NCBI RefSeq assembly: GCF_001712795.1
Contig: NZ_KV757620.1
Coordinates: forward strand, 39,847-101,335
Length of the DNA: 61,489 bases
Direction of reading: 5' to 3'
From: Nostoc sp. KVJ20
Lineage (GTDB): Bacteria; Cyanobacteriota; Cyanobacteriia; Cyanobacteriales; Nostocaceae
Part shown: positions 27,216 to 35,198 of the stretch, one piece after another
How the letters are laid out: each line of letters opens with the position of its first letter
Position numbering within the stretch: position 1 is the first letter of the stretch
The notes under the pieces: generated by a model
Database searches by the model: none
What the model saw: only the letters and a program-made list of their open reading frames with translations
Told to the model about the DNA's origin: nothing
Translations under genes and position numbers: made by a program

Positions 27216-28814
27216 TTACAGTCCTACTTGCACGGGGGTACGAGTGCGTTGCAGCTCATATTCTGCTGTTTTCAGCAGCGATCGCCCGGTCATTTCTGGT
27301 GGCTGAGGTAGCTGTAAAATCTCTAGAATTGTGGGGGCGATGTCGGATAGCTTGCCATCGCTTCGCAGTTCGACATTTGTACCATATCCAGGGATTTTAA
27401 CTTTCTCGCCTTCCACTAAGATAAAGGGGACTGGATTAGTGGTATGAGCCGTCCAGGGATTACCCCCATCATCTAGCATATACTCAGCGTTGCCATGATC
27501 GGCAGTAATAATTGTTGTCCCGCCGGCTTTGATAACGCTCTCTAACAAGCGTCCTAAACAGCGATCAACTGTTTCAATTGCTGTGATGGTAGCGTCGATT
27601 TGACCAGTATGCCCTACCATGTCTGGGTTGGCATAGTTAATCACAACTAGAGAATACGTACCCTTTTGAATCGCAGCGATCGCAACATCTGTAACTGCTA
27701 CTGCTGACATCGCTGGGGCGTGATCATAAGTCGCTACCATTGGACTGCTTACCAGTTCCCGATCTTCTCCAGCAAAAGGTTCCTCCAGACCACCATTAAA
27801 GAAATAGGTGACGTGGGCGTATTTTTCGGTTTCGGCGGTGCGGAACTGATTCAAACTGTGATTAGCTATGACTTCTCCCAGAATGTTACTGAGATTCTGC
27901 GGCTCAAAGGCTACAGCCACGGGTAAGTCTGAATCATACTGTGTAAAGGTCACAAAAGACAGTGGTGTGATTTGCTGTCTTTCAAAACCGTTAAATGTGG
28001 GACTGACCAAAGCTTGAGTCAGTTGTCTAGAGCGATCGGGGCGGAAGTTGAAAAATATCACCCCATCCCCTGGTTCTATTGCGCCGGGAGCAATTCGGAT
28101 TGGGTTGACAAATTCATCTTTTACCCCTTCGGCGTAAGATGCTTGCAAGATTTCTACAGCCGTGCGATTATCAACCACACCATCTTGAGTCATCACGTCG
28201 TAGGCACGTTTGACGCGATCCCAGCGGTGATCGCGATCCATCGCGTAGTAGCGACCGCTGAGGGTGACTATGCGCCCAATTCCTGTGCGGTTTATATAAT
28301 CTTGCAATAGTGTGATTGCTCTTACACCGTCAGTTGGGGCGGTGTCACGACCATCGGTAATGGCGTGAATACAAACTTCTGGAATTCGCTGGTCTTTGGC
28401 TAAGTCAAGTAGTCCGAATAGATGGGTGATATGTGAATGTACCCCTCCCTCAGAACAAAGGCCTACTAAATGCAGCTTGCCATTCCGAGAGCGAACTTCC
28501 TGGCAAATTTTGACGAGTGCTGGGTTTAAGGCAATAGAACCGTCTTCAACCGCATCAGAGATGCGTACCAGTTCTTGCGGTACTACTCGCCCAGCGCCAA
28601 TGTTCAAATGACCAACTTCCGAGTTGCCCATTTGACCTTCTGGCAACCCTACGGCTTTTCCTGATGTGCGGATGAGGGTATGCGGGTAAGCTGTCCATAA
28701 ACTGTCCACTATGGGAGTTTTAGCAGCAACAATAGCGTTTCCTCGCTTTTCCTCGCAGTAGCCCCATCCGTCTAAAATGACTAGCACCACAGGAGCAACA
28801 GGTGCTTTGGTCAT
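27216..28814 (-). CDS. gpmI: 2,3-bisphosphoglycerate-independent phosphoglycerate mutase
   Basis: A 532-residue di-manganese enzyme interconverting 3- and 2-phosphoglycerate in glycolysis. The first metal motif is LVILDGWGY (11-19), the phospho-acceptor Ser is S65 in GQMGNSEVGHLN, and later motifs are RDHRWDRV and TTIITADHGNAE. The length fits the family. It is cytosolic. It lies upstream of secG on the same strand, with repeat DNA between. Confidence 0.97.
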   Translation of the reverse strand: MTKAPVAPVVLVILDGWGYCEEKRGNAIVAAKTPIVDSLWTAYPHTLIRTSGKAVGLPEGQMGNSEVGHLNIGAGRVVPQELVRISDAVEDGSIALNPALVKICQEVRSRNGKLHLVGLCSEGGVHSHITHLFGLLDLAKDQRIPEVCIHAITDGRDTAPTDGVRAITLLQDYINRTGIGRIVTLSGRYYAMDRDHRWDRVKRAYDVMTQDGVVDNRTAVEILQASYAEGVKDEFVNPIRIAPGAIEPGDGVIFFNFRPDRSRQLTQALVSPTFNGFERQQITPLSFVTFTQYDSDLPVAVAFEPQNLSNILGEVIANHSLNQFRTAETEKYAHVTYFFNGGLEEPFAGEDRELVSSPMVATYDHAPAMSAVAVTDVAIAAIQKGTYSLVVINYANPDMVGHTGQIDATITAIETVDRCLGRLLESVIKAGGTTIITADHGNAEYMLDDGGNPWTAHTTNPVPFILVEGEKVKIPGYGTNVELRSDGKLSDIAPTILEILQLPQPPEMTGRSLLKTAEYELQRTRTPVQVGL

Positions 28815-28988
28815 AGTAAAATTGCCCTTTACTTTTTGTAATACCCGAATGATACCACTGCTAATCCACGCCGCAAGTGAATTTTTGCTTATTAATTTAT
28901 TTTATGAAAGACTTGCAGTTTTTTGAATGATTTTTCAAACTTTAGCAATTTTTATCTAATGTAGGTGGTCGCTAATAAAAAGTGATTA

Positions 28989-29020
28989 CTTAGTAGTAGC
29001 ATTTTAGCACTACTACTAAG
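28989..29020 (-). terminator. Terminator after the ABC-F gene
   Basis: A perfect 11-bp inverted repeat (CTTAGTAGTAG and complement, loop 28999-29009 region) lies 15 bp past the stop of the minus-strand ABC-F gene. The T-run is weak. Confidence 0.65.
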
Positions 29021-29035
29021 TCTGTACTCTATCTA

Positions 29036-30721
29036 TTATTTCTTTTTACTGGAAGCTTTTGCAGCTTTTTTAGCAGCTTTTTCAGCAGCGATCGCAGCTA
29101 ACTTTGCTTGTTCTTTTTCCTCGGCAATTTTCTGGAGATAGTAATGATAGTCTCCTAAGTAAACCCGGAATTCACCATCACGAATTTCGACGATTTTGTT
29201 AGCTACTTGAGAAATAAAGTAGCGATCGTGGGAAACTACGATTGCCGTACCGTCATAATTTTTGAGCGCTTCTTCCAGCATTTCCTTTGCTGGAATATCT
29301 AGGTGGTTTGTCGGCTCATCTAAAATTAGTAAGTTCGCGGGACGTAAGAGCATTTTTGCCAACGCCAAACGAGCTTTTTCTCCTCCACTTAATGCCCCAA
29401 CTGCCTTAAATACAGTATCACCGGTAAATAAGAAGCGTCCCAAAAGCGTGCGGACTTCTTGGTTATCCCAGTCTGGAACTTCATCATGGATAGTTTCCAT
29501 GACAGTTTTCTTCAAGTCCAAGGCTTCAGCTTGATTTTGCTCAAAGTAACCAGGGATAACGTTGTGATCCCCTAATTGAACGCTACCTTCTGTGGGTGGT
29601 TCCATACCCATAATTACGCGCAGAAGGGTAGATTTTCCAGCACCATTGGGGCCAAGAAAAGCAATGCGATCGCCTCTTTCAATTAGCAGATTTGCTGCCA
29701 AAAACAAGATTTTATCACCATAAAGATGAGTTAAATCTTTAATTTCTACTACCTCGCGTCCACTGCGGGGTGCAGGGGGAAAACGGAAGTGGAGAGTTCT
29801 TACCCCAGCAATGGGCGCTTCAATGCGCTCGATTTTGTCGAGTTGCTTTTCCCGGCTTTTTGCCTGGGTACTGCGGGTAGCACTGGCGCGAAATCTATCA
29901 ACAAAGGTTTGCTGTTTCTCTAATTCTTTTTGCTGACGTTCGTAAGCACTCAGTTGTGCTGATTGACTTTCGGCTTTTTGTTCCAAATATGCCGAGTAGT
30001 TACCAAGGTAGGTACTGGAAACGCCACGTTCTGTTTCCACAATTTGGGTGCAGAGGCGGTCAAGGAACTCTCGGTCATGGGAGACTATTACCATCGGCGT
30101 AATCAGCCCTCTGAGGTAATTTTCTAACCACTCAATGGTTTCTAAATCTAGGTGGTTAGTCGGTTCATCCAGCAGCAACAAGTCGGGTTTTTGCAGCAGG
30201 ATTTTACCTAAACTCATCCGCATTTGCCAACCACCACTGAAGGCACTGACGAGGCGATCGCCATCTTCTAGCCCAAACCCCATTTCTGGTAAAATTTTCC
30301 CGATGCGTGCATCTAAGTTGTAGCCATCCAATGCTTCAAATTTGCGCTGCAAGCGATCCAACTTGTCGATCAGTCGATCCAGTTCCTCTGGGCTAGCCGT
30401 TTCCATCTCTTGTGGTATGTGCGCCAGAGATAACTGTACTTCGTTGGCTTCTTTGAAGACAGTCCAAAATTCTTCTCTAACGGTGCGAGTGGGGTCTACT
30501 TCAAACTCTTGGTTAAGGTAGGCTATATGTAAGCTATTAGGACGAATGATTTCGCCGGCGGTGGGTTCCATTTCCCCAGAGATGATTTTAAGTTGGGTTG
30601 ATTTTCCAGCACCGTTGACACCGACTAAGCCAATGCGATCGCCTGGTTTAACTTCCCAGTTGATATCTTTGAGAACTTCGCCTGTGGGATAAATTTTACT
30701 TATATGTTCTAGTCGCAGCAT
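29036..30721 (-). CDS. ABC-F family ATP-binding protein
   Basis: A 561-residue tandem ABC ATPase without membrane helices. ABC1 has Walker A GVNGAGKST (34-42) and signature FSGGWQMR; ABC2 has GPNGAGKST and LSGGEKARLALAKML. Each has a LLLDEPTNHLD or LILDEPTNHLD Walker B. A charged linker (about residues 235-310) joins them, the ribosome-facing P-site tip in EttA/Uup-like proteins. It ends in a Lys/Ala-rich tail. ABC-F proteins act on translation, rescuing or tuning stalled ribosomes; the paralogue cannot be fixed here. Confidence 0.94.
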   Translation of the reverse strand: MLRLEHISKIYPTGEVLKDINWEVKPGDRIGLVGVNGAGKSTQLKIISGEMEPTAGEIIRPNSLHIAYLNQEFEVDPTRTVREEFWTVFKEANEVQLSLAHIPQEMETASPEELDRLIDKLDRLQRKFEALDGYNLDARIGKILPEMGFGLEDGDRLVSAFSGGWQMRMSLGKILLQKPDLLLLDEPTNHLDLETIEWLENYLRGLITPMVIVSHDREFLDRLCTQIVETERGVSSTYLGNYSAYLEQKAESQSAQLSAYERQQKELEKQQTFVDRFRASATRSTQAKSREKQLDKIERIEAPIAGVRTLHFRFPPAPRSGREVVEIKDLTHLYGDKILFLAANLLIERGDRIAFLGPNGAGKSTLLRVIMGMEPPTEGSVQLGDHNVIPGYFEQNQAEALDLKKTVMETIHDEVPDWDNQEVRTLLGRFLFTGDTVFKAVGALSGGEKARLALAKMLLRPANLLILDEPTNHLDIPAKEMLEEALKNYDGTAIVVSHDRYFISQVANKIVEIRDGEFRVYLGDYHYYLQKIAEEKEQAKLAAIAAEKAAKKAAKASSKKK

Positions 30722-30877
30722 TAAGTTTCTCTCAGGTAGGGAGTGGGTGGTTGAGGACGAAGTACTAACACCGCCTCTAATATTAACAAAAATTAACTAT
30801 AAATTCGTCGCGATCGAGTTTGGAAGCCGCAAACTAAATTTGGCTTGAGCCACGGATAAAATTTACCACATCTATAC

Positions 30878-31189
30878 TCAAGGCTGGCTTTGTGTTACTT
30901 GTCTAACTTCTTCGACACTGAAATCAAATGCCTCAGCTACTTGTTCCACTGTCACCCCCAATTTCAACAAGGTGGGTATTAATTTTAATTTTGCTCTATG
31001 CTCACCTATTTGGATGCCATCATAATAGAGTTTCGCGTTTTGAACTTGGTTTATAGTTAAACCTAATCCCTCCGCAACTTGCTCAATAGTTAACGCTAAA
31101 TCTAATAGACGAGGTACTGATTGCCGTAAACCTTCCAAACGCCCTTCTTCAAATGCTTCTTGATAAATTTTTGTATCTTTGAAACTCAT
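30878..31189 (-). CDS. Tail fragment related to the DUF2887/Rpn neighbour
   Basis: A 103-residue protein from Met9 of the frame (an earlier Met is at 31213). IYQEAFEEG and the end LKLGVTVEQVAEAFDFSVEEVRQ closely match the C-terminal tail of the nuclease-like protein just upstream, but the nuclease domain is missing. A second VEQVA-like copy (LALTIEQVAEGLGLTINQVQNAK) lies in its middle. It looks like a duplicated and truncated tail, perhaps a free helical module. Function unknown. Confidence 0.6.
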   Translation of the reverse strand: MSFKDTKIYQEAFEEGRLEGLRQSVPRLLDLALTIEQVAEGLGLTINQVQNAKLYYDGIQIGEHRAKLKLIPTLLKLGVTVEQVAEAFDFSVEEVRQVTQSQP

Positions 31190-31240
31190 GGTTCCTATGT
31201 TGTAGTCCACCAATTTCTCTACTCCTTGATCAGAAGAATC

Positions 31241-32110
31241 CTACTGCGCGGCTTGTCTGACTCCTTCGACACTCAAATCTAGCGCCTGTGCTACTTGTTC
31301 TACAGTCAACCCGGCTGCCAACATTGCTGGTACTGCTTTGAGTTTACCTTGCTCAATACCTTGAACCCTACCTTGTTCAATGCCTTGAACCTTACCTTGT
31401 TCAATGCCTTGAACCCTACCTTGTTCAATGCCTTGAACCTTACCTTGTTCAACACCTTCCTGAAAGGCTTCCTGATAAAATCTGGTTTGCTTTAACTCGC
31501 TTAACCCAAACATTTCCTCCATCTCCTCCCTACTCATTGTGGGAAACTTGTAAGCCAAAATAGTCTCTATAAATTGTAATAATTGCTGCTGTTTTGGTGG
31601 TGAGCTTATTTCTGACTTGGTTCTATCTATCAACACCCTAGCTTGTGCGATCGCTATATCGTCGGTTGCAATTACTAATTTAGCAGTTGCAATGCCAATT
31701 GGAAGCGATGCACCTTCACCTAATTCATCCAAATAAATACGCCTGACGCGCCCACTTGTGAAAAACTCACGGTAATGTTTGATATCTCCTGTATCTACAT
31801 TCCTATTGGGGTATAAAACCACAGCACCCCAGTCATTTGATGGTTGATTCTGACGGAGGTATAAACATATTTCTGCAATTAGCCGTGAATAAATTTCCCC
31901 ATCAGCTTGAAATTGCACTTCAACAAAGTAAATCGGATTCTCGCTTCCTTGTGTAGGCAGAAACACACCATCGATTCTGAAGGCTGTTTGTTTGATTTCA
32001 ACTGATGAAAATTGATAAAGGCTAGCTTCTTCTGGAGGATTACCAATAAGTTCAAAGAAGATATCAGGGAATTCTTGAAACAGCCGATAAAAGATGATGT
32101 CTGTTTTCAC
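31241..32110 (-). CDS. DUF2887/Rpn-type PD-(D/E)XK nuclease-like protein
   Basis: A 289-residue protein of the DUF2887 group, related to Rpn transposase-like nucleases. It starts KTDIIFYRLFQEFPDIFFEL. The putative catalytic set is Asp in RIDGVFLP (about 47) and E-x-Q in IYFVEVQFQ (about 64-66). A coiled linker of 8-residue repeats (IEQGRVQG/IEQGKVQG, about 219-255) precedes a helical tail LTVEQVAQALDLSVEGVRQ. Rpn proteins promote RecA-independent recombination; this branch is abundant in cyanobacteria and untested. The tail fragment gene follows on the same strand. Confidence 0.8.
   Translation of the reverse strand: MKTDIIFYRLFQEFPDIFFELIGNPPEEASLYQFSSVEIKQTAFRIDGVFLPTQGSENPIYFVEVQFQADGEIYSRLIAEICLYLRQNQPSNDWGAVVLYPNRNVDTGDIKHYREFFTSGRVRRIYLDELGEGASLPIGIATAKLVIATDDIAIAQARVLIDRTKSEISSPPKQQQLLQFIETILAYKFPTMSREEMEEMFGLSELKQTRFYQEAFQEGVEQGKVQGIEQGRVQGIEQGKVQGIEQGRVQGIEQGKLKAVPAMLAAGLTVEQVAQALDLSVEGVRQAAQ
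31344..31456. repeat. 24-bp coding tandem repeat
   Basis: About five copies of a 24-bp unit (alternating GRV and GKV variants, giving a 48-bp higher period) inside the DUF2887 gene. It encodes the 8-residue linker repeat. It is not a CRISPR array because there are no unique spacers. Confidence 0.85.
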
Positions 32111-32156
32111 AACTTTATATCATTTGAAGATTTTGATTTGCTGTTCATTTATTACT

Positions 32157-32642
32157 TTATTCTTCAGAACCATCTCGTACTTTGAGCAATTGCTCTTTTG
32201 CTATCCCTAATATACGTGAAAGGGGCGGTAATAAAATATCATCAAATGCTTCTCCGGCATAAATATTATTCAGTTCCGTAGGAGATAATTTAAAAGTATC
32301 GCAGAATTTTGCAAACTCCTGGTTACTCAAGTCAAGCTCTTTTTGCCTATCCTGAAGTAAAACTGCGATCGCTCTAGTTCCATGCTTGGGGCGCTCACTA
32401 GTTTTTACATATTTTTCCATTAAAAAATTGACTTTTCTGGTATCGCCACCGATTTTTTTAATTAAATCAGTACAAGCCATTTTCAGCGCTTTCTTTAAGA
32501 CTTCTTCTTCATTTAAAATTTTAATAATTTCACTGGCATATTCTGGTTTAAAAAATCCCACCAAATTACCTTGATGATAAACTGGTATATAAGGATTGTT
32601 GGTTTCAATTTGCCAATCTAAAGGCTCATTGCGTAGCGACAT
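32157..32642 (-). CDS. Hypothetical protein
   Basis: A 161-residue protein from Met16 of the frame, chosen because AGGGG lies upstream at a usual distance; the earlier frame start at 32687 has an unlikely N-terminus. It is mostly helical. Residues about 105-161 (LDLSNQEFAKFCDTFKLSPTE...GIAKEQLLK) look like a small helix-turn-helix type domain. I do not recognise the family. It lies 46 bp before the nuclease-like gene on the same strand and may be expressed with it. Confidence 0.6.
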   Translation of the reverse strand: MSLRNEPLDWQIETNNPYIPVYHQGNLVGFFKPEYASEIIKILNEEEVLKKALKMACTDLIKKIGGDTRKVNFLMEKYVKTSERPKHGTRAIAVLLQDRQKELDLSNQEFAKFCDTFKLSPTELNNIYAGEAFDDILLPPLSRILGIAKEQLLKVRDGSEE

Positions 32643-32687
32643 AGCTGCACCCCTACATATTTTCAGATTGCACCATTTTAAAACCAT

Positions 32688-32897
32688 TTATTCCTTAACT
32701 GCCAGTAAAATACCCTAGCACTGGCGATTAGAAATCGCAGCTATACAGACAAAACCCACCTCCGTGGGTTTCAACTTGCTGGAGTCCACGCAGACGGGCT
32801 TAGTTTGTATAGTCATTACGTATTTCTTCCAGAACCTCTAACTCAGCCAAAATTAGCGATCGCCAGATGAATCAATGCGATTCTACTACTCACACAC
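32688..32897. other. Intergenic spacer with small repeat
   Basis: A 210 bp gap with an imperfect palindrome near 32755-32800 (ACCCACCTCCGTGGGT at 32756-32771, a perfect 7-bp hairpin with a two-base loop) and a HIP1-like AGCGATCGCC at 32857-32866. Confidence 0.45.
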
Positions 32898-33308
32898 CTA
32901 GTTTTGTGATTCATATTTTTCATAAATTATTACAGCAGCTTCCAGGTATCGATCTAGTAAATGACGATCGGATATATCAGGTAATATTAATTCGACTGCC
33001 CTAGTGGTTTCTATTACTCCACCACAATCTTCTCCATCTTTAAAAGCTGCGATAGAACCCCATAGTCGAGCTATCGCAGTTTGAATTTCTTCCCTTTCAG
33101 GCAAATACCATATTTCTCGACTAATTTCATTACACTGTAAAGGAGTTAAAAAATTTGGCTCGGACAAAGCTTGCTGAATATATTTATTAAGCTGGGAAAG
33201 TTTGTCCGATTCAATCTCGGATGAATATATTTGTATGCATTCTATTGCCCATTTAATTGCCAAACTATAATGATATTTTTTAATTTCAGTGCAATTGGAT
33301 AAGCCCAA
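32898..33308 (-). CDS. Hypothetical protein, probably frameshifted at its 5' end
   Basis: A 136-residue helical protein, unrecognised. The annotated-type start is a TTG. An overlapping frame upstream (33242-33361) starts with ATG and reads as a coherent N-terminus, and the two frames join naturally if the A6 run (minus strand; T6 at 33276-33281) had one more A. Read through, the protein would be about 155 residues. It may be a recent frameshift, a sequencing error, or a programmed -1 shift at A-AAA-AAT. Confidence 0.6.
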   Translation of the reverse strand: MGLSNCTEIKKYHYSLAIKWAIECIQIYSSEIESDKLSQLNKYIQQALSEPNFLTPLQCNEISREIWYLPEREEIQTAIARLWGSIAAFKDGEDCGGVIETTRAVELILPDISDRHLLDRYLEAAVIIYEKYESQN

Positions 33309-33361
33309 AGTATTTCTTTTTGCGCTATAGTTTGTTTTACATTTTCTATTACTTCTTTCAT
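33242..33361 (-). other. 5' part of a frameshifted gene
   Basis: A 39-codon frame starting at the ATG at 33361, beginning MKEVIENVKQTIAQKEILWA, which is well-formed amphipathic sequence. Only after the A6 run does it turn into unlikely sequence and end at TAG 33242-33244. See the CDS at 32898. Confidence 0.45.
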
Positions 33362-33478
33362 AGATGTAACTATATCTAATCTAACTTGGAGTAAAACTTA
33401 TAAGTATATAATTTCTTTCACTTTATTCTACTTAAGGTGTCTCCAAATAACAAATGAGCGTCATAAAAATTGTAGTAA

Positions 33479-33958
33479 TTATCCTTCCCAGTCTTGACGA
33501 GTATCGCACAGAAAATTGTCTGCGTAGGCGTAGCCCGTCGTAGACATCGCATCATCGAATAAATAGGGGCAATGCTCTGGAAAAGTTCGTAATGGTAAGT
33601 TAGTTTCTCGTAGCGCCAAATCAACACCCGCTTCAAAACCATCTAACAAGGCTTCTTCTATTCGAGACTTTAAGCTAGGGTTCTGCCGCAGATGTCTGTG
33701 GATGGCGCGACGCTGTTCTCGAATTGTTAAAAACCAGCTGCGAGAGCGTTGTTCGGGTTGATACTCCCACTTCAAGAGATGACCGAGTAATACACTCAGA
33801 CGACTCACGAGTTCCCGAAACTCCTGTCTCCCCAAAGCTTGAATTTCTTCTTGCAGGTGTTGCCAGTCTAGTTCCATAACTAGCCTCTGTTCTAACGCTT
33901 TAGCCTGCTGCTGTGTCCAGCCATAGAAATCTTGGTCATACAAAAAAGGTTTGTCCAT
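33479..33958 (-). CDS. DUF29 family protein, with repeat insertion near its end
   Basis: A 159-residue DUF29 protein from Met8 of the frame (start 33958). Family blocks are FLYDQDFYGWTQQQAKAL (4-21), LDWQHLQEEIQALGRQ and RLSVLLGHLLKWEYQPEQRS. DUF29 proteins usually end CPY...DNFLP; here that end is split by STTGYAYA, which translates a common cyanobacterial repeat (33515-33544). Function unknown; the family is expanded in cyanobacteria and often found with mobile or defence genes. Confidence 0.85.
   Translation of the reverse strand: MDKPFLYDQDFYGWTQQQAKALEQRLVMELDWQHLQEEIQALGRQEFRELVSRLSVLLGHLLKWEYQPEQRSRSWFLTIREQRRAIHRHLRQNPSLKSRIEEALLDGFEAGVDLALRETNLPLRTFPEHCPYLFDDAMSTTGYAYADNFLCDTRQDWEG
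33515..33544. repeat. Palindromic repeat inside the DUF29 gene
   Basis: CGTAGGCGTAGCCCGTCG followed by TAGACATCGC: the GGCGTAGCC-type dispersed element seen widely in Nostoc spacers, here in frame in a coding region. Confidence 0.65.
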
Positions 33959-34060
33959 AGAGTTGAATCTTGACAGCAAGAAATCACAAGCTAGTTTGAT
34001 CCGATTTTGTGCTAAATCGCCCTTAAAAAACTTAATTACGAATTACGAATTACGAATTAT

Positions 34061-34423
34061 TTAACTGGCCTTCGCCTCATCCCCGGATGCTTCAGCCACA
34101 GCCGCCAATCTATCTGCCGCAGCTTGCACAATTTGAGCTACTTGGCTAAGAGGCATGTGCTGGATTTGTCTCAGAATCAGACTCAAATCTGAAGTTTCTG
34201 GAATTGGCTTACCATCAATACAGCTAATTAACTCTTCCATTGTGTAGCCTGCTTTCGATGCGATTTGAGCCAAATTTTCTGTATCTGGAACCTTCACACC
34301 TTTTTCCCACATCTGAACAGCAGTAGCAGATACTCCCAAAAGCTTACCAAATGCTCGCTGACTCATTGAACCGCGAGCTAGTTTAATGATTTCAATCAGT
34401 TTTTGTTTGCTTTCGATCTTCAC
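34061..34423 (-). CDS. XRE-family HTH transcriptional regulator
   Basis: A 120-residue protein with an N-terminal HTH_3 domain at residues 10-62 (MSQRAFGKLLGVSATAVQMW is the two-helix DNA-binding unit, then EKGVKVPDTENLAQIA). A helical C-terminal part (about 75-120) may dimerise. It is divergent from the gene at 34664, and two direct repeats lie between them at 34451-34483, so autoregulation is likely. Confidence 0.85.
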   Translation of the reverse strand: MKIESKQKLIEIIKLARGSMSQRAFGKLLGVSATAVQMWEKGVKVPDTENLAQIASKAGYTMEELISCIDGKPIPETSDLSLILRQIQHMPLSQVAQIVQAAADRLAAVAEASGDEAKAS

Positions 34424-34450
34424 TGCTTATATAGCTAGCCAACTTTATTT

Positions 34451-34483
34451 ACAAGTTTACTTTCAATAATACAAGTTTACTTT
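34451..34483. promoter_or_regulatory. Direct-repeat operator candidate
   Basis: ACAAGTTTACTTT occurs at 34451-34463 and again at 34471-34483, exactly 20 bp apart (about two helical turns). The second copy ends 5 bp before a TTGACA box reading rightwards. A site for the adjacent HTH protein is the simplest reading. Confidence 0.55.
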
Positions 34484-34487
34484 TATA

Positions 34488-34516
34488 TTGACAGCCTTGT
34501 GTTTTAGTACTAAACT
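34488..34516 (+). promoter_or_regulatory. Candidate sigma-70 promoter
   Basis: TTGACA (34488-34493), a 17-bp spacer and TAAACT (34511-34516). It would drive the gene at 34664 with a leader of about 140 nt. The -10 match is only fair. Confidence 0.35.
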
Positions 34517-34663
34517 ATATCTCTGGTTGTAAATCGGCAACTACAGGCATCAAGCTAGTAGAATAACCCATCTATCTTTAATCAACCCAAAAAACTTAGT
34601 TTGCTACAGCACTTCAGCTAGTAGTTAGACTTTGCTGCGAAGAAATAATATCGAAGGTGCATC

Positions 34664-35110
34664 ATGTTTCGCAAGCCACGCAAAATTAACCAATATCGCC
34701 GCAAAGGTAAAAATCTTATAGCCACTAATAAAATTAAACCAGAACAGTGGAACATTTCTGACGCAGAAACCAAAGAAGCTTTAAAAGTTAAAGGCTACGA
34801 TGTTAAGCAAATCAAAAAAATCCACCTTCTGAAACATCAAGTGTGTATTTCCTACTGGGATGCAAAAGGCAATATATGCAGCAGCTTTTTTAGCTACCGG
34901 ATTTTTGTACGTTGGCAAGAAGAAGTGGAAAAGCTAATTTATACCTGTGAAACCCTGAAGGAATGGGCGAAGCTAAATTACGTTATGAAGTACGAATTTG
35001 CTTATTACCATTATCCCAGTGAAATAGAAGATATACTCCATGCGATATTAGAAAACCACCTGTCCGTGTTAAAAGCAACAGTGCAACAAGTGGTTTTACA
35101 GGATATTTAA
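34664..35110 (+). CDS. Hypothetical basic protein
   Basis: A 148-residue protein with a strongly basic N-terminus (RKPRKINQYRRKGKN) that could bind nucleic acid, and a Tyr/Trp-rich body (VCISYWDAKGN, AYYHYPSEIEDILHAI). No membrane helix. AAGGTGC precedes the ATG by 3 bp as a weak ribosome binding site. I do not recognise a family. It is divergent from the HTH gene and may be its target. Confidence 0.6.
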   Translation: MFRKPRKINQYRRKGKNLIATNKIKPEQWNISDAETKEALKVKGYDVKQIKKIHLLKHQVCISYWDAKGNICSSFFSYRIFVRWQEEVEKLIYTCETLKEWAKLNYVMKYEFAYYHYPSEIEDILHAILENHLSVLKATVQQVVLQDI

Positions 35111-35133
35111 CAGCAAAAATTATTACCATTTGT

Positions 35134-35156
35134 AGAGACGCGATTCATCGCGTCTT
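35134..35156. repeat. Palindromic AGAGACGCG element
   Basis: TAGAGACGCGATTCATCGCGTCT: a near-perfect palindrome (arms AGACGCGAT and ATCGCGTCT). It is the second copy of the element at 7890-7914. In the convergent gap before prfA it may act as a terminator. Confidence 0.7.
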
Positions 35157-35198
35157 TATCCAACCAAAGATGTGTTGCAATCATTAATTGAATTGGTA

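Noticed and set aside
31344..31456. CRISPR-like regular repeats
   Set aside because: The repeats are contiguous 24-bp coding units with no spacers, inside an intact protein gene.
33418..33642. 74-residue minus-strand ORF overlapping the DUF29 gene
   Set aside because: It overlaps the C-terminal part of the recognised DUF29 frame in another frame and has no family resemblance.
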